From NCBI GenBank assembly GCA_949126835.1, contig OX421494.1:26010685-26074684 (forward strand): 64,000 nucleotides of DNA, written 5' to 3'. Positions 1 to 11,664 of this stretch are shown in pieces. Position numbers and translations under genes: made by a program. How positions within the stretch are numbered: position 1 is the stretch's first letter; each line of letters begins with the position of its first letter. Origin of the DNA: Anisus vortex (Eukaryota; Mollusca; Gastropoda; Planorbidae). Below the pieces are notes generated by a model, which was not told the DNA's origin, made no database searches, and worked only from the letters and a program-made list of their open reading frames with translations.

Positions 1-39
1 GATACCGTAGATCAAGCCAGCTCCTTTGAACACGGGGGG

Positions 40-215
40 AATTTATTCCAGATCAATATAGGGAATATAGAGAATCTATTCCAGATTAGCTTTAGAGAAC
101 ATGCATAATCTATTTTAGCTTAACTTTAGAGAAAATAGTGAATTTATTTTAGCTTAGCTATAAAGAACAAAATAATCTATTTGAGCCAAGCTTTAGAAAA
201 TTCCAGCCCAGCTTA
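40..215. repeat. Degenerate 33-34 bp tandem repeat
   Basis: About five diverged units, each beginning AATYTATTYYAG and followed by a variant of CTTTAGAGAA, run head to tail. The copies differ at many positions, so this is an old array. No coding signal is seen. Confidence 0.6.
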
Positions 216-842
216 CAGAATATATTGAATCAATTGCAATATTACAAGTAGAATTAAAGGCATATTGAAAGTATGTTCTATTTTACGGAAAGGTCTTTTA
301 AATTTCTTTATAGTTTCACCATCGTTTACTTCTAAAACTGTAACCTTTGACCTTTAAGTATATTGAGGCGTTTATCAGTAAGGTTGTGTTTTTTTTTTCA
401 TCGTTTTTCTTGGTTAAATGTTCAGACTCCCTAGCAGTGAGTTGGCCGGTAGCCATAGTTTGGTTCATTAGCTTTCCCGCCATTAACTCGCACCATCGTC
501 GTGAAGGCTCTCAAGTCCAGAAACAGTTCACGAAGACAGATTACGGCACGGGCTTTAGAGAGTTCTTTTTCTATCGGATTACTTGTTTCCAGTTCTGTGT
601 GCCTGGCTTGGGGGGTTTTAGGGTCTGTGTATGAATGTGTATCTAGCTATTATGTATTCATCTATCAATTCTCTCACCTGTCTGTCTAGAGAGAGAAAAA
701 AGAGACAGACAGACTAACAAGTATAGTGGCGAGAGACAGAGTAAGAGAGATAGACTCACAGGAAAAAAATGAGACACAGAAAAAGACTGAGAAAGAAAAG
801 AGAACGATAGTGAAAGAGAGATAGTGAAGAGGAAGTAAATGA
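216..842. other. Non-coding stretch with GA-rich tract
   Basis: No gene is supported. Two short overlapping open frames at 347-689 have no domain and no splice context. From about 686 to 842 the plus strand is almost pure purine (GAGA and GACAGACA runs), a low-complexity tract. Confidence 0.6.
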
Positions 843-967
843 AAAACTAATTGTCCAATTCAGTATTTATAACCTGGACTTTATAAATTGCTATTATCGT
901 TTATAAAACTAATTGTCCAATTCAGTATTTATAACCTGTACTTTATAAATTGCTATTATCGGTTTAT
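843..967. repeat. Two-copy 63-bp direct duplication
   Basis: A 63-bp segment starting AAAACTAATTGTCCAATTC occurs at 843 and again at 906 with very few differences. This is a recent local tandem duplication. Confidence 0.85.
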
Positions 968-1076
968 CTTTACCTAATGTTAGAAAACTTGCTAAAAACT
1001 GAAACTTCAACAAATCATATCTTGACTTACACTTTGCATAAAACATATTTGTCTTATATTGAAACGTCTAAATGAG

Positions 1077-1245
1077 CCCTGATCTTTTCAAACGGAAGAG
1101 ATCATGAACTTCCGGTGATTTTTTAAAATTATTTTAAGCATTTCCTTAAACAAAAAAAAGCAATTTAACAATTGAATAGGCTCAGTCTACGGATAAACGT
1201 AGGACGCAATAATCTTCTTTATAGAAAGAGCGTCTAAAATATAAG
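1077..1245 (+). mobile_element. Decayed LINE/SINE 3' tail
   Basis: The segment at about 1077-1165 (GATCTTTTCAAACGG, then GATCATGAACTTCCGG, then CATTTCCTTAAAC) recurs in diverged form at 16040-16135. It is followed at 1201-1245 by AGGACGCAATAATCTTC plus a short imperfect hairpin. That end also closes the LINE fragments at 9541, 12664 and 37590 and the SINE at 31181. I read it as the 3' end of one of these retroelements. No 5' part is recognisable. Confidence 0.55.
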
Positions 1246-1924
1246 ACATATTTATTTAATCTCGGGTTAGAATATTGAGCTAGACAGGTATTTGATATTC
1301 GACCAAATAATGACCGTTGGAACGAATATAAATTTTTGTAACATGACAAAAGTCTGTTTCTGTCTACTTTGTTTCAATTCTGCTATGTAAGCCTACTGGA
1401 TGTAATCAATTATATTTATAAACTTTTATTGAAGTCAGTAGACTATTTAAATTGTAGCTTGAATTCATTTTTTGGCCAAATAGTTGGTACAAGTTAAATG
1501 AGTCATAAGTTCTGTACAGTCTAACTAAAAAATAAACTGAAAATTTCGTGGTTTTTTTTTAAATTCATTTTTTTTTCTTAATTTTTGCAGATAAAATCAA
1601 AAATGCATTTTATTTGTACATTTGTTGAATTCTAATAATTCTAGTTATAATTTACAATGTGCAGTGGATCAAACTAAGCCAAAAGATTTATTTCTTTAAT
1701 AATGTAAAATAGAGCGAGAGAGAGAGTGGGGAGAGATGAAGCAAACTCACTCTGTTCATAACTTTAGTTTGTTAAACCATTTGAAAATCTTCGGCTTTTA
1801 AGAAAAAAGTATTGGCCGACTTTGCATATTTTTAAAATTTCCTTACATGTTATGATGTCTATAATATGCATTAAGCATTAAAATGTAAAGAACCCATGAT
1901 ATCTTTGGGATATTTCTGTTCTCT
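1246..1924. other. AT-rich non-coding stretch
   Basis: No gene, RNA or repeat structure is recognised beyond T and A runs and a short GAGAGAGAG tract near 1713. Confidence 0.5.
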
Positions 1925-3147
1925 GAAACCATGATGTGTGACATCATTTGTATTCCAGTGCACCGAAACAGTGATGTATGACGTCATTTGTATTCCAGTG
2001 TACTGAAACAGTGATGTGTGACATCATTTGTATTCCAGTGCACCGAAACAGTGATGTATGACGTCATTTGTATTCCAGTGCACCGAAACAGTGATGTATG
2101 ACGTCATTTGTATTCCAGTGTACCGAAACAACCGTGATGTGTGACGTCTTCAGTATTCCAGTGCACTGAAACCATAATGTGTGACGTCTTCAGTATTCCA
2201 GTGCACTGAAACCATAATGTGTTACGTCTTCAGTATTCCAGTGCACTGAAACCATGATGTGTGACGTCTTCAGTATTCCAGTGCACCTAAACCCAATGAT
2301 GTATAACATCTTCCGTATTCCAGTGCACTGAAACCATAATGTATGACGTCTTCAGTATTCCAGTGCACTGAAACGATAGTGTGTGACGTCTTCAGTATTC
2401 CAGTGCACTGAAACCATAATGTGTGACGTCTTCAATATTCCAGTGCACTGAAACCATAATGTGTGACGTCTTCAGCATTCCAGTGCACTGAAACCAAAAT
2501 GTGTGATGTCTTCAATATTCCAGTGCTCTGAAACCATGATGTGTGATGTCTTCAGTATTCCAGTGCACTGAAACCAAAATGTGTGATGTCTTCAATATTC
2601 CAGTGCACTGAAACCATAATGTGTGACGTCTTCAATATTCCAGTGCACTGAAACCATAATGTGTGACGTCTTCAGCATTCCAGTGCACTGAAACCATGAT
2701 GTGTGATGTCTTCAGTATTCCAGTGCACTGAAACCATAATGTGTGACGCCTTCAGTATTCTAGTGCACTGAAACCAAAATGTGTGACGTCTTCAGTATTC
2801 CAGTGCACCGAAACCCAATGGTGTATAACGTCTTCAGTATTCCAGTGCACTGAAACCATAATGTGTTACGTCTTCAGTATTCCAGTGCACTGAAACCATA
2901 ATTTGTGACGTTTTTAGTATTCCAGTGCACCGAAACCCAATGATGTATGACGTCTTCAGTATTCCAGTGCACTGAAACCATAATGTGTGACGTCTTCAGT
3001 ATTCCATTGCATTGAAACCATAATGTGTGACGTCTTCAGTATTCCAATGCACTGACATCATGATGTATGACATCTTCAGTTTTTCAGTGCACTGAAACCA
3101 TAATGCGTGACGTCTTCGGTATTTCAGCGCACTGAAACCATGATGTG
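1925..3147. repeat. 40-bp minisatellite, about 30 copies
   Basis: Units of 40 bp read roughly CCATAATGTGTGACGTCTTC then AGTATTCCAGTGCACTGAAA. The first five or so form a sub-variant with ATCATTTG/GTCATTTG in place of the GTCTTCAG segment, so the array has two blocks. Three early copies contain the perfect CRE palindrome TGACGTCA (1979-1986, 2059-2066, 2099-2106). Later copies have TGACGTCT. One or two copies carry small insertions (for example ACCCAATG). Open frames crossing the array are by-products of the repeat. Confidence 0.95.
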
Positions 3148-3776
3148 AATGTGAGTCTTTTGTAACCAAGTAACCGAGATTGAAGCTCTCAGCGTTGGAG
3201 AACACAAGAAACAAGGACAAGTTTAAATTAAATAGTGTAATAAAAAAAAGTAAGTTAATACGAAAATTATAATCATGTTCCAAAAAAAAATGAGATTACT
3301 AGTGTAATATTTCTATGTACTTTAAAACTTTTTTTTAGACCACCAACTAATTATACTTTACTGTATAATGTTCAGAAATAACTTATTGATCTATTTGAAC
3401 CAAACAACATTTAGTTATACGTTAAATACGGCTTTTAAGAGTAAAATATATAACATAGTTTGCAATATCGAATTCACCTTTTATTGTTTATATTTATTTA
3501 TTATTTTTTGTTGTTGTCCGATATAAGACTTGGCTAAGTTATCATATTTCAGTTACACTCTATATTCTCTTCTTACTGTATAATACATCCATCATAACAA
3601 TATCATAACAATATCACTGTGTACTTCCTACAGAGTTGTAAAATACTACGATTTTTATTGTTTCGTTCTTGTTTATTTTGGTCATACTGAAAACATAAAG
3701 GAAAATTAAAATTTAACGTCTTAATGTGTGTCTGTCTATATCACAGACATGTGTGTGTTTAGGGAGGGGGGGGGGG
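3148..3776. other. AT-rich non-coding stretch
   Basis: No gene recognised. It ends in a short TGTG tract and a G run that abuts the following SINE. Confidence 0.5.
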
Positions 3777-4003
3777 CGCCGTGGTCTAGCGATAGAGAGT
3801 GGGATTGTCTTTCAGGAAGTCTCGGGTTCGAAACGTGACTTTTTCCCCGGGACTGAAGCTCCCTCTGCTCCGGGTTTTCTAAAGATATATAGGGTACCTG
3901 ACATTAGTTGGGGAACATTAAAAGACGATTTTGTGCTTGCCACGCAATCTCCTTGCATGCTATTGAAACTGGGGATTTTCTCTACCACATGGACCAAGGT
4001 CTA
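3777..4003 (+). mobile_element. tRNA-derived SINE, family A (diverged)
   Basis: A tRNA-like head at 3777-3840 has an A-box-like GTGGTCTAGCG and a B-box GGGTTCGAAAC. It is followed by a body containing ACCTGACATTAGTTGGGG and CACGCAATCTCCTTGCATGC. The order matches the better-preserved copies at 50526-50700 and 51490-51768. These internal boxes are the expected RNA polymerase III promoter of such SINEs. Divergence is high, so it is a fossil copy. Two short overlapping open frames on opposite strands here are not genes. Confidence 0.75.
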
Positions 4004-4390
4004 AAAAATAGATACATTACTCTATTTATTTAGAATCTTTTGAAAGTAAATTGATAAAACAGAACCCTAAAAATATATTTCCTTTTATAAACATAGATTA
4101 ATTTTAACCCTATATAACGCATATATCTTTGTCTATATTGTCAAGATATTTTTTTTAACTTTGTTAACTAAAGCTGTTTATAAAGTTTATTCTATATGAA
4201 TAAAATCCTATTTATTGTTTGTTTGTTTTGTAAATGTTGAACCAATTAATTCTCCATTGTCACATGTAAACAGGGCCGGATTCAGAGGTAATGAGACCCT
4301 AGGCTTTTATGATTTATGATGCGCTTTTACTCCCTTCCCTTTACACAACAGAAGATTGAAACAATACAACAGATGAACAATCAAATTGAT
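4004..4390. other. AT-rich non-coding stretch
   Basis: No gene or clear repeat is recognised. Confidence 0.5.
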
Positions 4391-4567
4391 AATGATGATC
4401 AAGCTAGCACATAAAACACATACAAATTGGGGCCGGGACTGTTGACCAACACAGTAACTAAAATGATGATCAAGCTAGCACATAAAACACATACAAATTG
4501 GGGCCGGGACTGTTGACCAACACAGTAACTCAACTGATGATCAAGCTAGCACATAAAACACATACAA
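4391..4567. repeat. 71-bp tandem repeat, 2.5 copies
   Basis: Copies begin at 4391, 4462 and about 4532 with TGATGATCAAGCTAGCACAT. The first two are near-identical over their length and the third diverges after about 40 bp. Each unit includes the 6-bp palindromes TGATCA and GCTAGC. Confidence 0.9.
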
Positions 4568-5795
4568 GTAAGACGTGACCGGGCCAGTTGATAAATCACT
4601 TTGTCTGGGTCGCGGCACATGTAACATGTCATTGGTCACTTGATGACCAGGACTAATGCATAATTAATGCACCATTCTTAACCAAACGGGTTTCAAAATT
4701 GTAGCCCTGAACCCCCCCCCCCCCCCCCCCCACTCCTCGTTCCCTCTCAATCCTATCGCCACAGTGGTGTGGATGGGTCAACTTTTTATTTAAGGACGGA
4801 TAAGAAAAATGGGTGAACTGAAAATTATATGACATGGGGAAGAGGGGAGAAGCGGAGAGAGCGGAGAGCTACGCTTGATTGGTAACTTCAAGTTCCCGGG
4901 ATTAAATTCTCGTCCACAAATCTTTTTTTTAATACTTTTCCCGTTGGGTTATGATTATGTCCCACTCCGTCTATTTAGTTATGCAATGTTTTTTTTTGTT
5001 TTTATCAAGCTCTTTTTCTATATAGATATACTATAGTTTTTTTTTTTTTAATGTTTTCTTTAGTTAATGGGTCCCAGTCTGAAGATTAAAAAGCCATTAG
5101 GTCCATCTTTTTCCATAGTGTTTTTTTTTAGTATTCTTTGTTGATGTTCTTGTGGTCATTGGCTGATTAACTATTAGGGAAAAAAAAAGAAAGTCCTTAG
5201 GGCATTAAGGAAACAGGGAACCAGAGAATTTGTCATTAGCACGAATTTACCATAGTCTATTTGGTGCACTACTGGAAGTGGTGTAGCTGAATCAGAATTC
5301 ACGAATTGCACCATCCCAATTGACATGAACTAATCATTCTACTTACAGTGAAAGGCAGTCCCAGTGTTGTCGGAATTTGATTGCCCAGTAGACAAGAAAT
5401 TTCAGTGCAACAAAACAGTGTAACAAAAAAAGTACAACATAACAGTGCAACATATAGAATTCATATATGCAGAGCTTTAGAAACATAATTGTAGAAAACA
5501 GTATTAATGGTGCTTTTTCAAAATCGCACACTTGCGCTTTCGTTTAGTTTTAACATTGTTAATAAAAAATCTCTCAGCTGAGCTGAGCTAATAATATTAC
5601 AAACCCTTTCATAAGAAATAGTCAGTAAACAATGCTTCATAGAGCCCTATGTTTGACTATGTGCTTTATGAAATTACTACAATATTGTCAAGTATCTTAA
5701 ATTAGAGCATGATTGATAGAGCCCTAAGTTTGACTTTTTAATTCAATATATTAGTACATATTCGGCAAGTATGCTGCAGTAAGGGCTAGTAATTG
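4568..5795. other. Non-coding stretch with C homopolymer
   Basis: No gene supported. A run of 20 cytosines lies at 4712-4731, a likely assembly and length-variation hotspot. Near 4885-4920 a CCCGGGATTAAATTCTCG segment vaguely resembles a tRNA B-box but lacks a partner A-box. Confidence 0.5.
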
Positions 5796-6416
5796 GGGCA
5801 CGGCAAGGCTGGATCACTGAAGGTCCTGGGGTCGAAACCTGGTGAAGTTTTTTTTTTCTGGGACTGTGGGATGTCGCTGAGTCTACTCAGCTTTTTTCTG
5901 GGTCTGTTGGATGTCGCTGAGTCTACTCAGCTTTTTTTCTGGGTCTGTTGGATGTCACTGAGTCTACTCAGCTTTTTTCGGGGTCTGTTGGATGTCGCTG
6001 AGTCTACTCAGCTTTTTTCTGGGTCTGTGGGATGTCGCTGAGTCTACTCAGCTTTTTTCTGGGTCTGTGGGATGTCGCTGAGTCTACTCAGCTTTTTTCT
6101 GGGTCTGTTGGATGTCGCTGAGTCTACTCAGCTTTTTTCTGGGTCTGTTGGATGTCACTGAGTCTACTCAGCTTTTTTCGGGGTCTGTGGGATGTCGCTG
6201 AGTCTACTCAGCTTTTTTCTGGGTCTGTGGGATGTCGCTGAGTCTACTCAGCTGGGTCTGTGGGATGTTGCTGAGTCTACTCAGCTCTGGTGGGTGGTTA
6301 CCTGACATTATTTGGGTAAAAGTAAAAGCGGATGGGGTATTGTGATGACCACACAATCAAGTAGTATTCCGCGGCCAAGGAAACTGATGGAACAAATTGG
6401 TCAAATAAGGTTACTA
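5796..6416 (+). mobile_element. SINE family A copy split by an internal minisatellite
   Basis: The tRNA-like head is at 5796-5847 (GGGCACGGC start, B-box GGGGTCGAAAC). The body resumes at 6286 with TACCTGACATTATTTGGGTAAA and runs through CACACAATCAAGTAGTAT and AAATTGGTC to about 6416. These are the same landmarks, in the same order, as the copy at 51490-51768. Between head and body lies a 40-bp tandem array. The SINE is thus one insertion whose middle has been expanded. Confidence 0.8.
5848..6285. repeat. 40-bp minisatellite inside a SINE, about 11 copies
   Basis: Units read TTTTTTCTGGGTCTGTTGG then ATGTCGCTGAGTCTACTCAGC. Each copy carries a short inverted repeat GCTGAG-TCTA-CTCAGC (6-bp arms, 4-nt loop). 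Copies differ mainly at TTGG/TGGG and CGCT/CACT, and the last unit lacks the T run. The flanks belong to the same SINE copy. Confidence 0.95.
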
Positions 6417-7208
6417 ACTAGTAAGTACTAGTTCTTTTATATCTTGGAACTATATCAAACTCTTGCAAAAAAAAATTATAAACAAATAAAACATAGAATA
6501 GAATCATAAAATATTATCTAATTTAAAAAAAAATATGCTTAGATGTATTCCTTTTTTTAAGTACGGAAAGCGAAAGCAGTTAAAAATTCCATTGACTGCT
6601 ATCAGAATAATTCATCGCTTATGACCAAAAGGCAAAGATCTATTAACATCCTATTCTATCGGCACACCGGCCCACAAAAATCGAGGAAGATCGAAAGCAG
6701 CCAACATAACTCTTGTTTATCACCAATTTTATCTTATAACTGTAACCATAACTATAACGAATATCTCAGGCCAGGGTCGTAACAGGGTCGTCCTCTTCTC
6801 CTCCCCGCCTTTCCCCCCACGTGAAGCGACTTCTGGAACTTTTATATAACTCTAGTCTGGGGCAATTAAAGGAATACAATGCATAGAATAGGAGGGGGGG
6901 GGGGGGTTCTGGCCAGGGAAGGACTGACTGGACTCGATTTGCCAGATTAGCTCTCGCGCACGGTACAAACACGATTCTGTAACCTATAGAATTGGCTTCC
7001 AATAGAAAAAAAAATAATAGAAGATTTTACGGACATGTTTGTTTCTTTTACTATTCAATTACGAGTGTGGAAAGTAAAACTGCACTGAAGAAATAAATAA
7101 ATGTATATATTGTGTATGTACGCTAGAACTTTATAAAATGTTATCAGATTTGTGTTGGCTGAACAACCATGGATGTATATTTCAGTGCACTTTCTGTATG
7201 ACCACTGG
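6417..7208. other. Non-coding stretch with G homopolymer
   Basis: No gene is recognised. A run of guanines lies around 6893-6907. An open frame on the minus strand at 6766-7002 has no recognisable domain. Confidence 0.5.
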
Positions 7209-7320
7209 CTGTATGTCTGACTGTCACATCTGTAGAATGTGTTTACCACGGCTGTATGTCTGAATGTCACTACTGTAGAATGTGTTTACCACGGCTGTAT
7301 GTCTAAATGTCACTACTGCC
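7209..7320. repeat. 43-bp tandem repeat, about 2.6 copies
   Basis: Copies start at 7209, 7252 and 7295 with CTGTATGTCTGAMTGTCAC. Each includes GTAGAATGTGTTTACCACGG in the first two copies. Confidence 0.85.
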
Positions 7321-8540
7321 GGATAAACTCAATACCGGCACGGCTAAACGTCTCAGCCGTGGGCTCCAAAGACGTCACGGCCTGAGATTAATTTACCACT
7401 AGCTTGTTATCTATGCAGTCGAAAAATCAAAACAATTTTTTAAGTGCCAGACATGTTGCTTTGACTTTAACGACAGTAAATGCGAGTGCCACGGCTGTGA
7501 CATTGACTACCAAATATCTATGCGCGGCCTTTGAACGTTAAACTTGGAGTACACCGCCCCCCCCCCCACACACACACTTGTTTGTGTACATTTCTATAAG
7601 AATTCAACTGAAATTAGTTCGCCCTTGGTCTCCTCCCAAGTAATGTTATTGGTCAATGTCCTAAAAAAATATATTTATTTTATGACATTTCTACTTCCAA
7701 TAGACTTTATCATGTTTTTACTTCTTCGACTATCGGTGGCAATGACAACACATAGAGAAAGTTTGAATCAACGGACGGGCAAGCGCAGTACAATAGTGGT
7801 CAATTGTCGAACATGGGACCTAAACTAGTCAGTTTCGCCTCTAGTCTTAACATTTCTACTTCACTTCTATTCTTGTAAATCTCTAAACTAAACATTTGTT
7901 TTATTACAAAATAAATGTTAAAACTTTGCAGGAATTATAGAGTCGAAATTTTTTTTTACACCGGTATTACAGACAGAAAGCTATCAATCAACCTAGATCT
8001 AGGTTTTTAAATTTTCTTTGATTTTTTCTTTATTTTTTTCCTTAAAAAAAATAATTTAGAAACAAAAAAAAAGAAGGTTATAGTCTTCAGGCAAGTTGTA
8101 ATACAAGCAGAGAAATGTCTTCTTCCTCCGCCCACTTGATCATTTGTTTCATCTGGACATCTAATTGACAACGTTCGCTCTGACTAGATGGACAGTCTCT
8201 TAGTTTCTGCTTCAGGTGCATGAGTAGGTGGATGATGCTCTAACGTCAGAAAAATTATGGACGGGTTTAATGTTTTTCTTTTTAAAAAAAACAAACTATT
8301 TCTTTCAATATTTGTTTTTGTGATGCTGGAAATAAATTGCAGTTTGTTTTCTTTCTGTGATGTTTGAATGGGAACTTGTTTTAATGTTTTCCCGGTTGTG
8401 ACATGTGGGAAAATGTCCCCGTTGTGGCGTATGCTCATTTTTAGCTCCTGAGTTTGACTGCGAGATGCTGGAATGTCCAAAAAAGGTTTTCAAAGATAAA
8501 GTTTTCTTTGTGCGCCAAGGTATTTAGTTAGAGAAGAATT
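7321..8540. other. Non-coding stretch
   Basis: No gene recognised. It contains a short CCGGCACGGCTAAACG / CTCAGCCGTGGG segment near 7335 and a C/CA tract at 7557-7577. Open frames of 62-98 codons show no motif. Confidence 0.45.
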
Positions 8541-8550
8541 ATTTATATCT

Positions 8551-8800
8551 GGTTAGCTCACCAGACTGTCAACCAAAAACCACTTGACACGTCGCGGGTT
8601 CGAGCCCCGCCACCGGCAGATCCCTGTCGCCCTACAGGAGTTTTGGGACTAGATGACGTTAATATTGAGTTGTTATCACATGCGCTTAACCGGCAGCAGT
8701 GAAACCTCTCACAGATTAATAGTCTTCTAGAGCGCACTGAGCATGCTAAAATAGCATGGATAGAAGCGCTATATAAATTACCATTACCATTACCATTACC
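8551..8800 (+). mobile_element. tRNA-derived SINE, family B, with perfect 10-bp target duplication
   Basis: The element starts with a tRNA-like head GGTTAGCTCACCAGACTGTC and a B-box GCGGGTTCGAGCCCCGCC at about 8593-8610. A non-tRNA body follows, and it ends in AGCGCTATATAAATTACC plus (ATTACC)n. The 10-bp sequence ATTTATATCT lies immediately before (8541-8550) and after (8801-8810). That fixes the boundaries and shows target-primed retrotransposition. The AGCGCTATATAAAT-type end is typical of elements mobilised by L2/CR1-like LINEs (family knowledge, not tested here). The intact boxes and clean duplication suggest a fairly young copy. It is not a functional tRNA gene because the head lacks a foldable acceptor stem partner. 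Confidence 0.9.
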
Positions 8801-8810
8801 ATTTATATCT

Positions 8811-9540
8811 AAAAGCAACAGAAAACTATGACCGATTCTTAGCGTCAAGGGAACGCTACATTAGTGTTTCGTTCAGATGCCACTAGCTAGAAGGAATATT
8901 TTCTGGTCTTTTCAACCACACAAAAATTAATGTAGCAAATAGTCTAGATTATATTTGTAAAACAAAAAATAACAACATCATAATAAATAATATATGATGT
9001 AAGGTCTGCATATATAAACTTTGATCGGTTGGCATAAATTACCTTCTAATCTGTTCAACATTATAAAAACCGAAATTATTAAAATTTTTCTTGAAACCAA
9101 GTTAAAAAAAAAAAAAAACTAATAATATTTTTTTTTCAAACAGTTTTATGTTGAATTTGTCATTGGAAAAAAGACAACAGTAATTAGCAAAGTCTGAGTA
9201 CCGACAGACTACAGACAAAATCTTGAACATCATCAGCAGACTCCATCACCAAGGAAGTTTGTGTTTTTTGTGTGATCAATATCGATAGCTATAATGGGAG
9301 TGCTTGTCTATCAAGTCAGGCAAAATGATCGAATCGAAGTTTTATTTTTACCACTTTTACTTTAAAACTTTTCTTCTTGTGCTCCTTTAACATGAGTTGA
9401 ATCTTTGAGTAGTACAATAGTGTCAAGACTGCTAAATCTGTGAATTATAGAATAGTGTTAAACCTGCAGGATCCTACTTATTGTTAACTATTGATATGTT
9501 ATTTCGAGTCACAAAATATTTTTTTATTTATACATTTAAA
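8811..9540. other. AT-rich non-coding stretch
   Basis: No gene, RNA or organised repeat is recognised. Confidence 0.5.
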
Positions 9541-9760
9541 GGCTTATATTATATGATAAAGGCGCTCCTTCTATATAGAAGATTATTGTGTCCTACGCTT
9601 TGAGTTAAGTCTTGTATTTTGATTAGGCCTACTGTTTTAAATGATGTTAAATTATTATATTTCTTGATTTGTTCGGGCAACCCATTCCATTCCCGGTTGC
9701 CACTCGGAAAGAAAGAGAAATTATATGCGTATGTACTTGCATATGGAAAAAAAATCAATC
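9541..9760 (-). mobile_element. LINE 3' fragment (end of reverse transcriptase ORF)
   Basis: Read on the minus strand, a frame at 9758-9549 contains NFSFFPSGNREWNGLPEQI followed by a short SFK motif. This is the conserved extreme C-terminus of many non-LTR reverse transcriptases (SFFP...WN.LP...SFK). The minus strand then continues into a tail with AGGACACAATAATCTTC and a small hairpin near the 9550 end. Only the last part of the element is present, as expected for 5'-truncated LINE insertions. Similar fragments lie at 12664, 29955 and 37590. Confidence 0.75.
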
Positions 9761-10578
9761 TTTAGTGTATATTTACTTCAAATTAACATATAATATATGT
9801 TGACAGTTTAGGACAAAATGAGCATATTCATATAAAAAAATGAACGTATATTTTTCAGCATATATATTCATACAAAAATTTGAACATATTTATGGTACAA
9901 CTTTGACATAAAAATGAGCGTAATATATTAATAATGACAGTTTAAAGCATGAATCTATACATGAACTGATGCACACAGACTTTAAAACGATTGAGGTTAT
10001 TTTTTTTAATGTTTTGAAAATTAACGACATGGACTCCATAAAAGAAAACTTCCTATTGAGATTTACGTCTTCGTCAATGAATCAATGCATCTGCTACATA
10101 GCGTGAGACAGCAATTAAAAGATGGGGCGGACTGGCTACAAGCTATAGCATTGATGTTTGTCCACTAAACGCTTTTAATGGGTTGTCATGACATCAATGG
10201 GACAAGGTAAATGGGGGCCTCGGTTAGCACAGGGGAGTGGAAGGGGGGAAGGGAATGGCCACTTGTTGCAAATGCAGCGAAACCTTTAAGTTTTATGTTG
10301 CATTTGTTGCTGAAGGTTTTCATGTTATTGTTGTTGTGTTTGTATTTATACAGAGAACAAGGTCATGTAACAGTCATGTTTCATTTGCTCTACATTAAAT
10401 AACATTAACATGAATTGATGACGCCTTGCTCTCCCCCCCCCCCACCCACATACCTTTGATCTTCTCAGATGAAATAACAGACGTGCAGCACCAGTCAAGC
10501 GCGAAAATGCCCCGTTAATGTCAAGATTCTAAAATTATAATATAAAAAAAAGAGTATTAATAACTCCTTATTGTAATC
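9761..10578. other. AT-rich non-coding stretch
   Basis: No gene supported. At about 9800-9910 short motifs (ATGAGCATATTCATA, ATGAACGTATATTT) recur irregularly, perhaps a very old array. A C run lies at 10433-10443. Confidence 0.45.
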
Positions 10579-10887
10579 TATAGAAGAAGCTTGTTTTACT
10601 AACTCCATATTGTAGGCTACACCATAGAAGAAGTTTTATTACTAACTCACTATTGTACACTATAAAAGAAGTTTCATCACTAACTCTGTATTGTACACGA
10701 TAGAAGAAGTTTCAGTACTAACTCCGTATTGTACATGATAGAAGAAGTTTCAGTACTAACTCCGTATTGTACATGATAGAAGAAGTTTCAGTACTAACTC
10801 CGTTTTGTACATGATAGAAGAAGTTTCAGTACTAACTCCGTATTGTACATGATAGAAGAAGTTTCATTACTAACTCAATATTGCCCT
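10579..10887. repeat. 38-bp minisatellite, about 8 copies
   Basis: Units read AGAAGAAGTTTCAGTACTAA then CTCCGTATTGTACATGAT. The central copies (about 10690-10855) are almost identical and the first copies and the last are diverged, the usual pattern of an array homogenised from its centre. Confidence 0.9.
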
Positions 10888-11471
10888 CTACAAACGTATT
10901 TATTCAGAACAAAAGCCTCTAAAAACATTGAATCATTAGGTAAAAACAAAATAAACATCTTCAGATTCCCAGATAATTCTTTTGTGACCTTTAAGTTTAA
11001 GCAAAAGCTATAAACATATCCAGAAAATCCAAACAAATTGGCCAACAGACAATCTATTCTCATTTCTTTAAAAGTTTGAAGACACAATCATCAATTTTTG
11101 TCTCAAGATAAACGAGAAAATTGACACGCCTGCTTTTTTGGGGTTTTGCTAATTTGTCGCGTTGTTTATGAGAATTTGTTGTCCTCTTAATGTTGCCTGT
11201 AAGATGATAGCCCTGATTGTCTTTTGGAAAACAAAAGAAAAAAGGAAAGGACAACAAGGGCATTCATATGGAAAAAGGTGGGGGGCTTATGTTGAAATGT
11301 ATCTCTTGTTTACCGGGTTCATTTTGTCCCCGTATCTATGTGAGTGTCTTTATGTGTGTGTCTCTGTGTGTCTCTGCGTGTCCCTGAGTGTGTCCGTATG
11401 TGTGTGTGTATCCATATTTGCCATGTTTATCTGATCACTCCATCCCTTAAAGCTACCGAGCGTTTTACAAT
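10888..11471. other. Non-coding stretch with TGTG/TCTG-rich segment
   Basis: No gene recognised. TGTGTGTCTCTGTG-type low complexity at about 11340-11415 produces a spurious Cys/Val/Ser-rich frame. Confidence 0.5.
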
Positions 11472-11563
11472 TAAGGGTGATGTTGGGAGTGGTGTGGAGG
11501 TCGATTAGGGTTGGGTGGGTTCAGGGGATGTGAGGGTGGGGGGTGGGTGGGTAGGGTTTGGGG
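11472..11563 (+). other. G-rich tract with G-quadruplex potential
   Basis: The plus strand carries many closely spaced G runs. At 11531-11562 the order GGG-T-GGGGGG-T-GGG-T-GGG-TA-GGG fits the standard four-run quadruplex pattern with 1-2 nt loops. The function is unknown. Confidence 0.7.
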
Positions 11564-11664
11564 AATCCGTTGCAAGATTTATTTGGCCATTAGCAGGAAT
11601 TAAATGGTTCCAGAATCCTCGTGCATGATCATCATAAAACTTGCAACAGCAAATCAGCGCTGGA

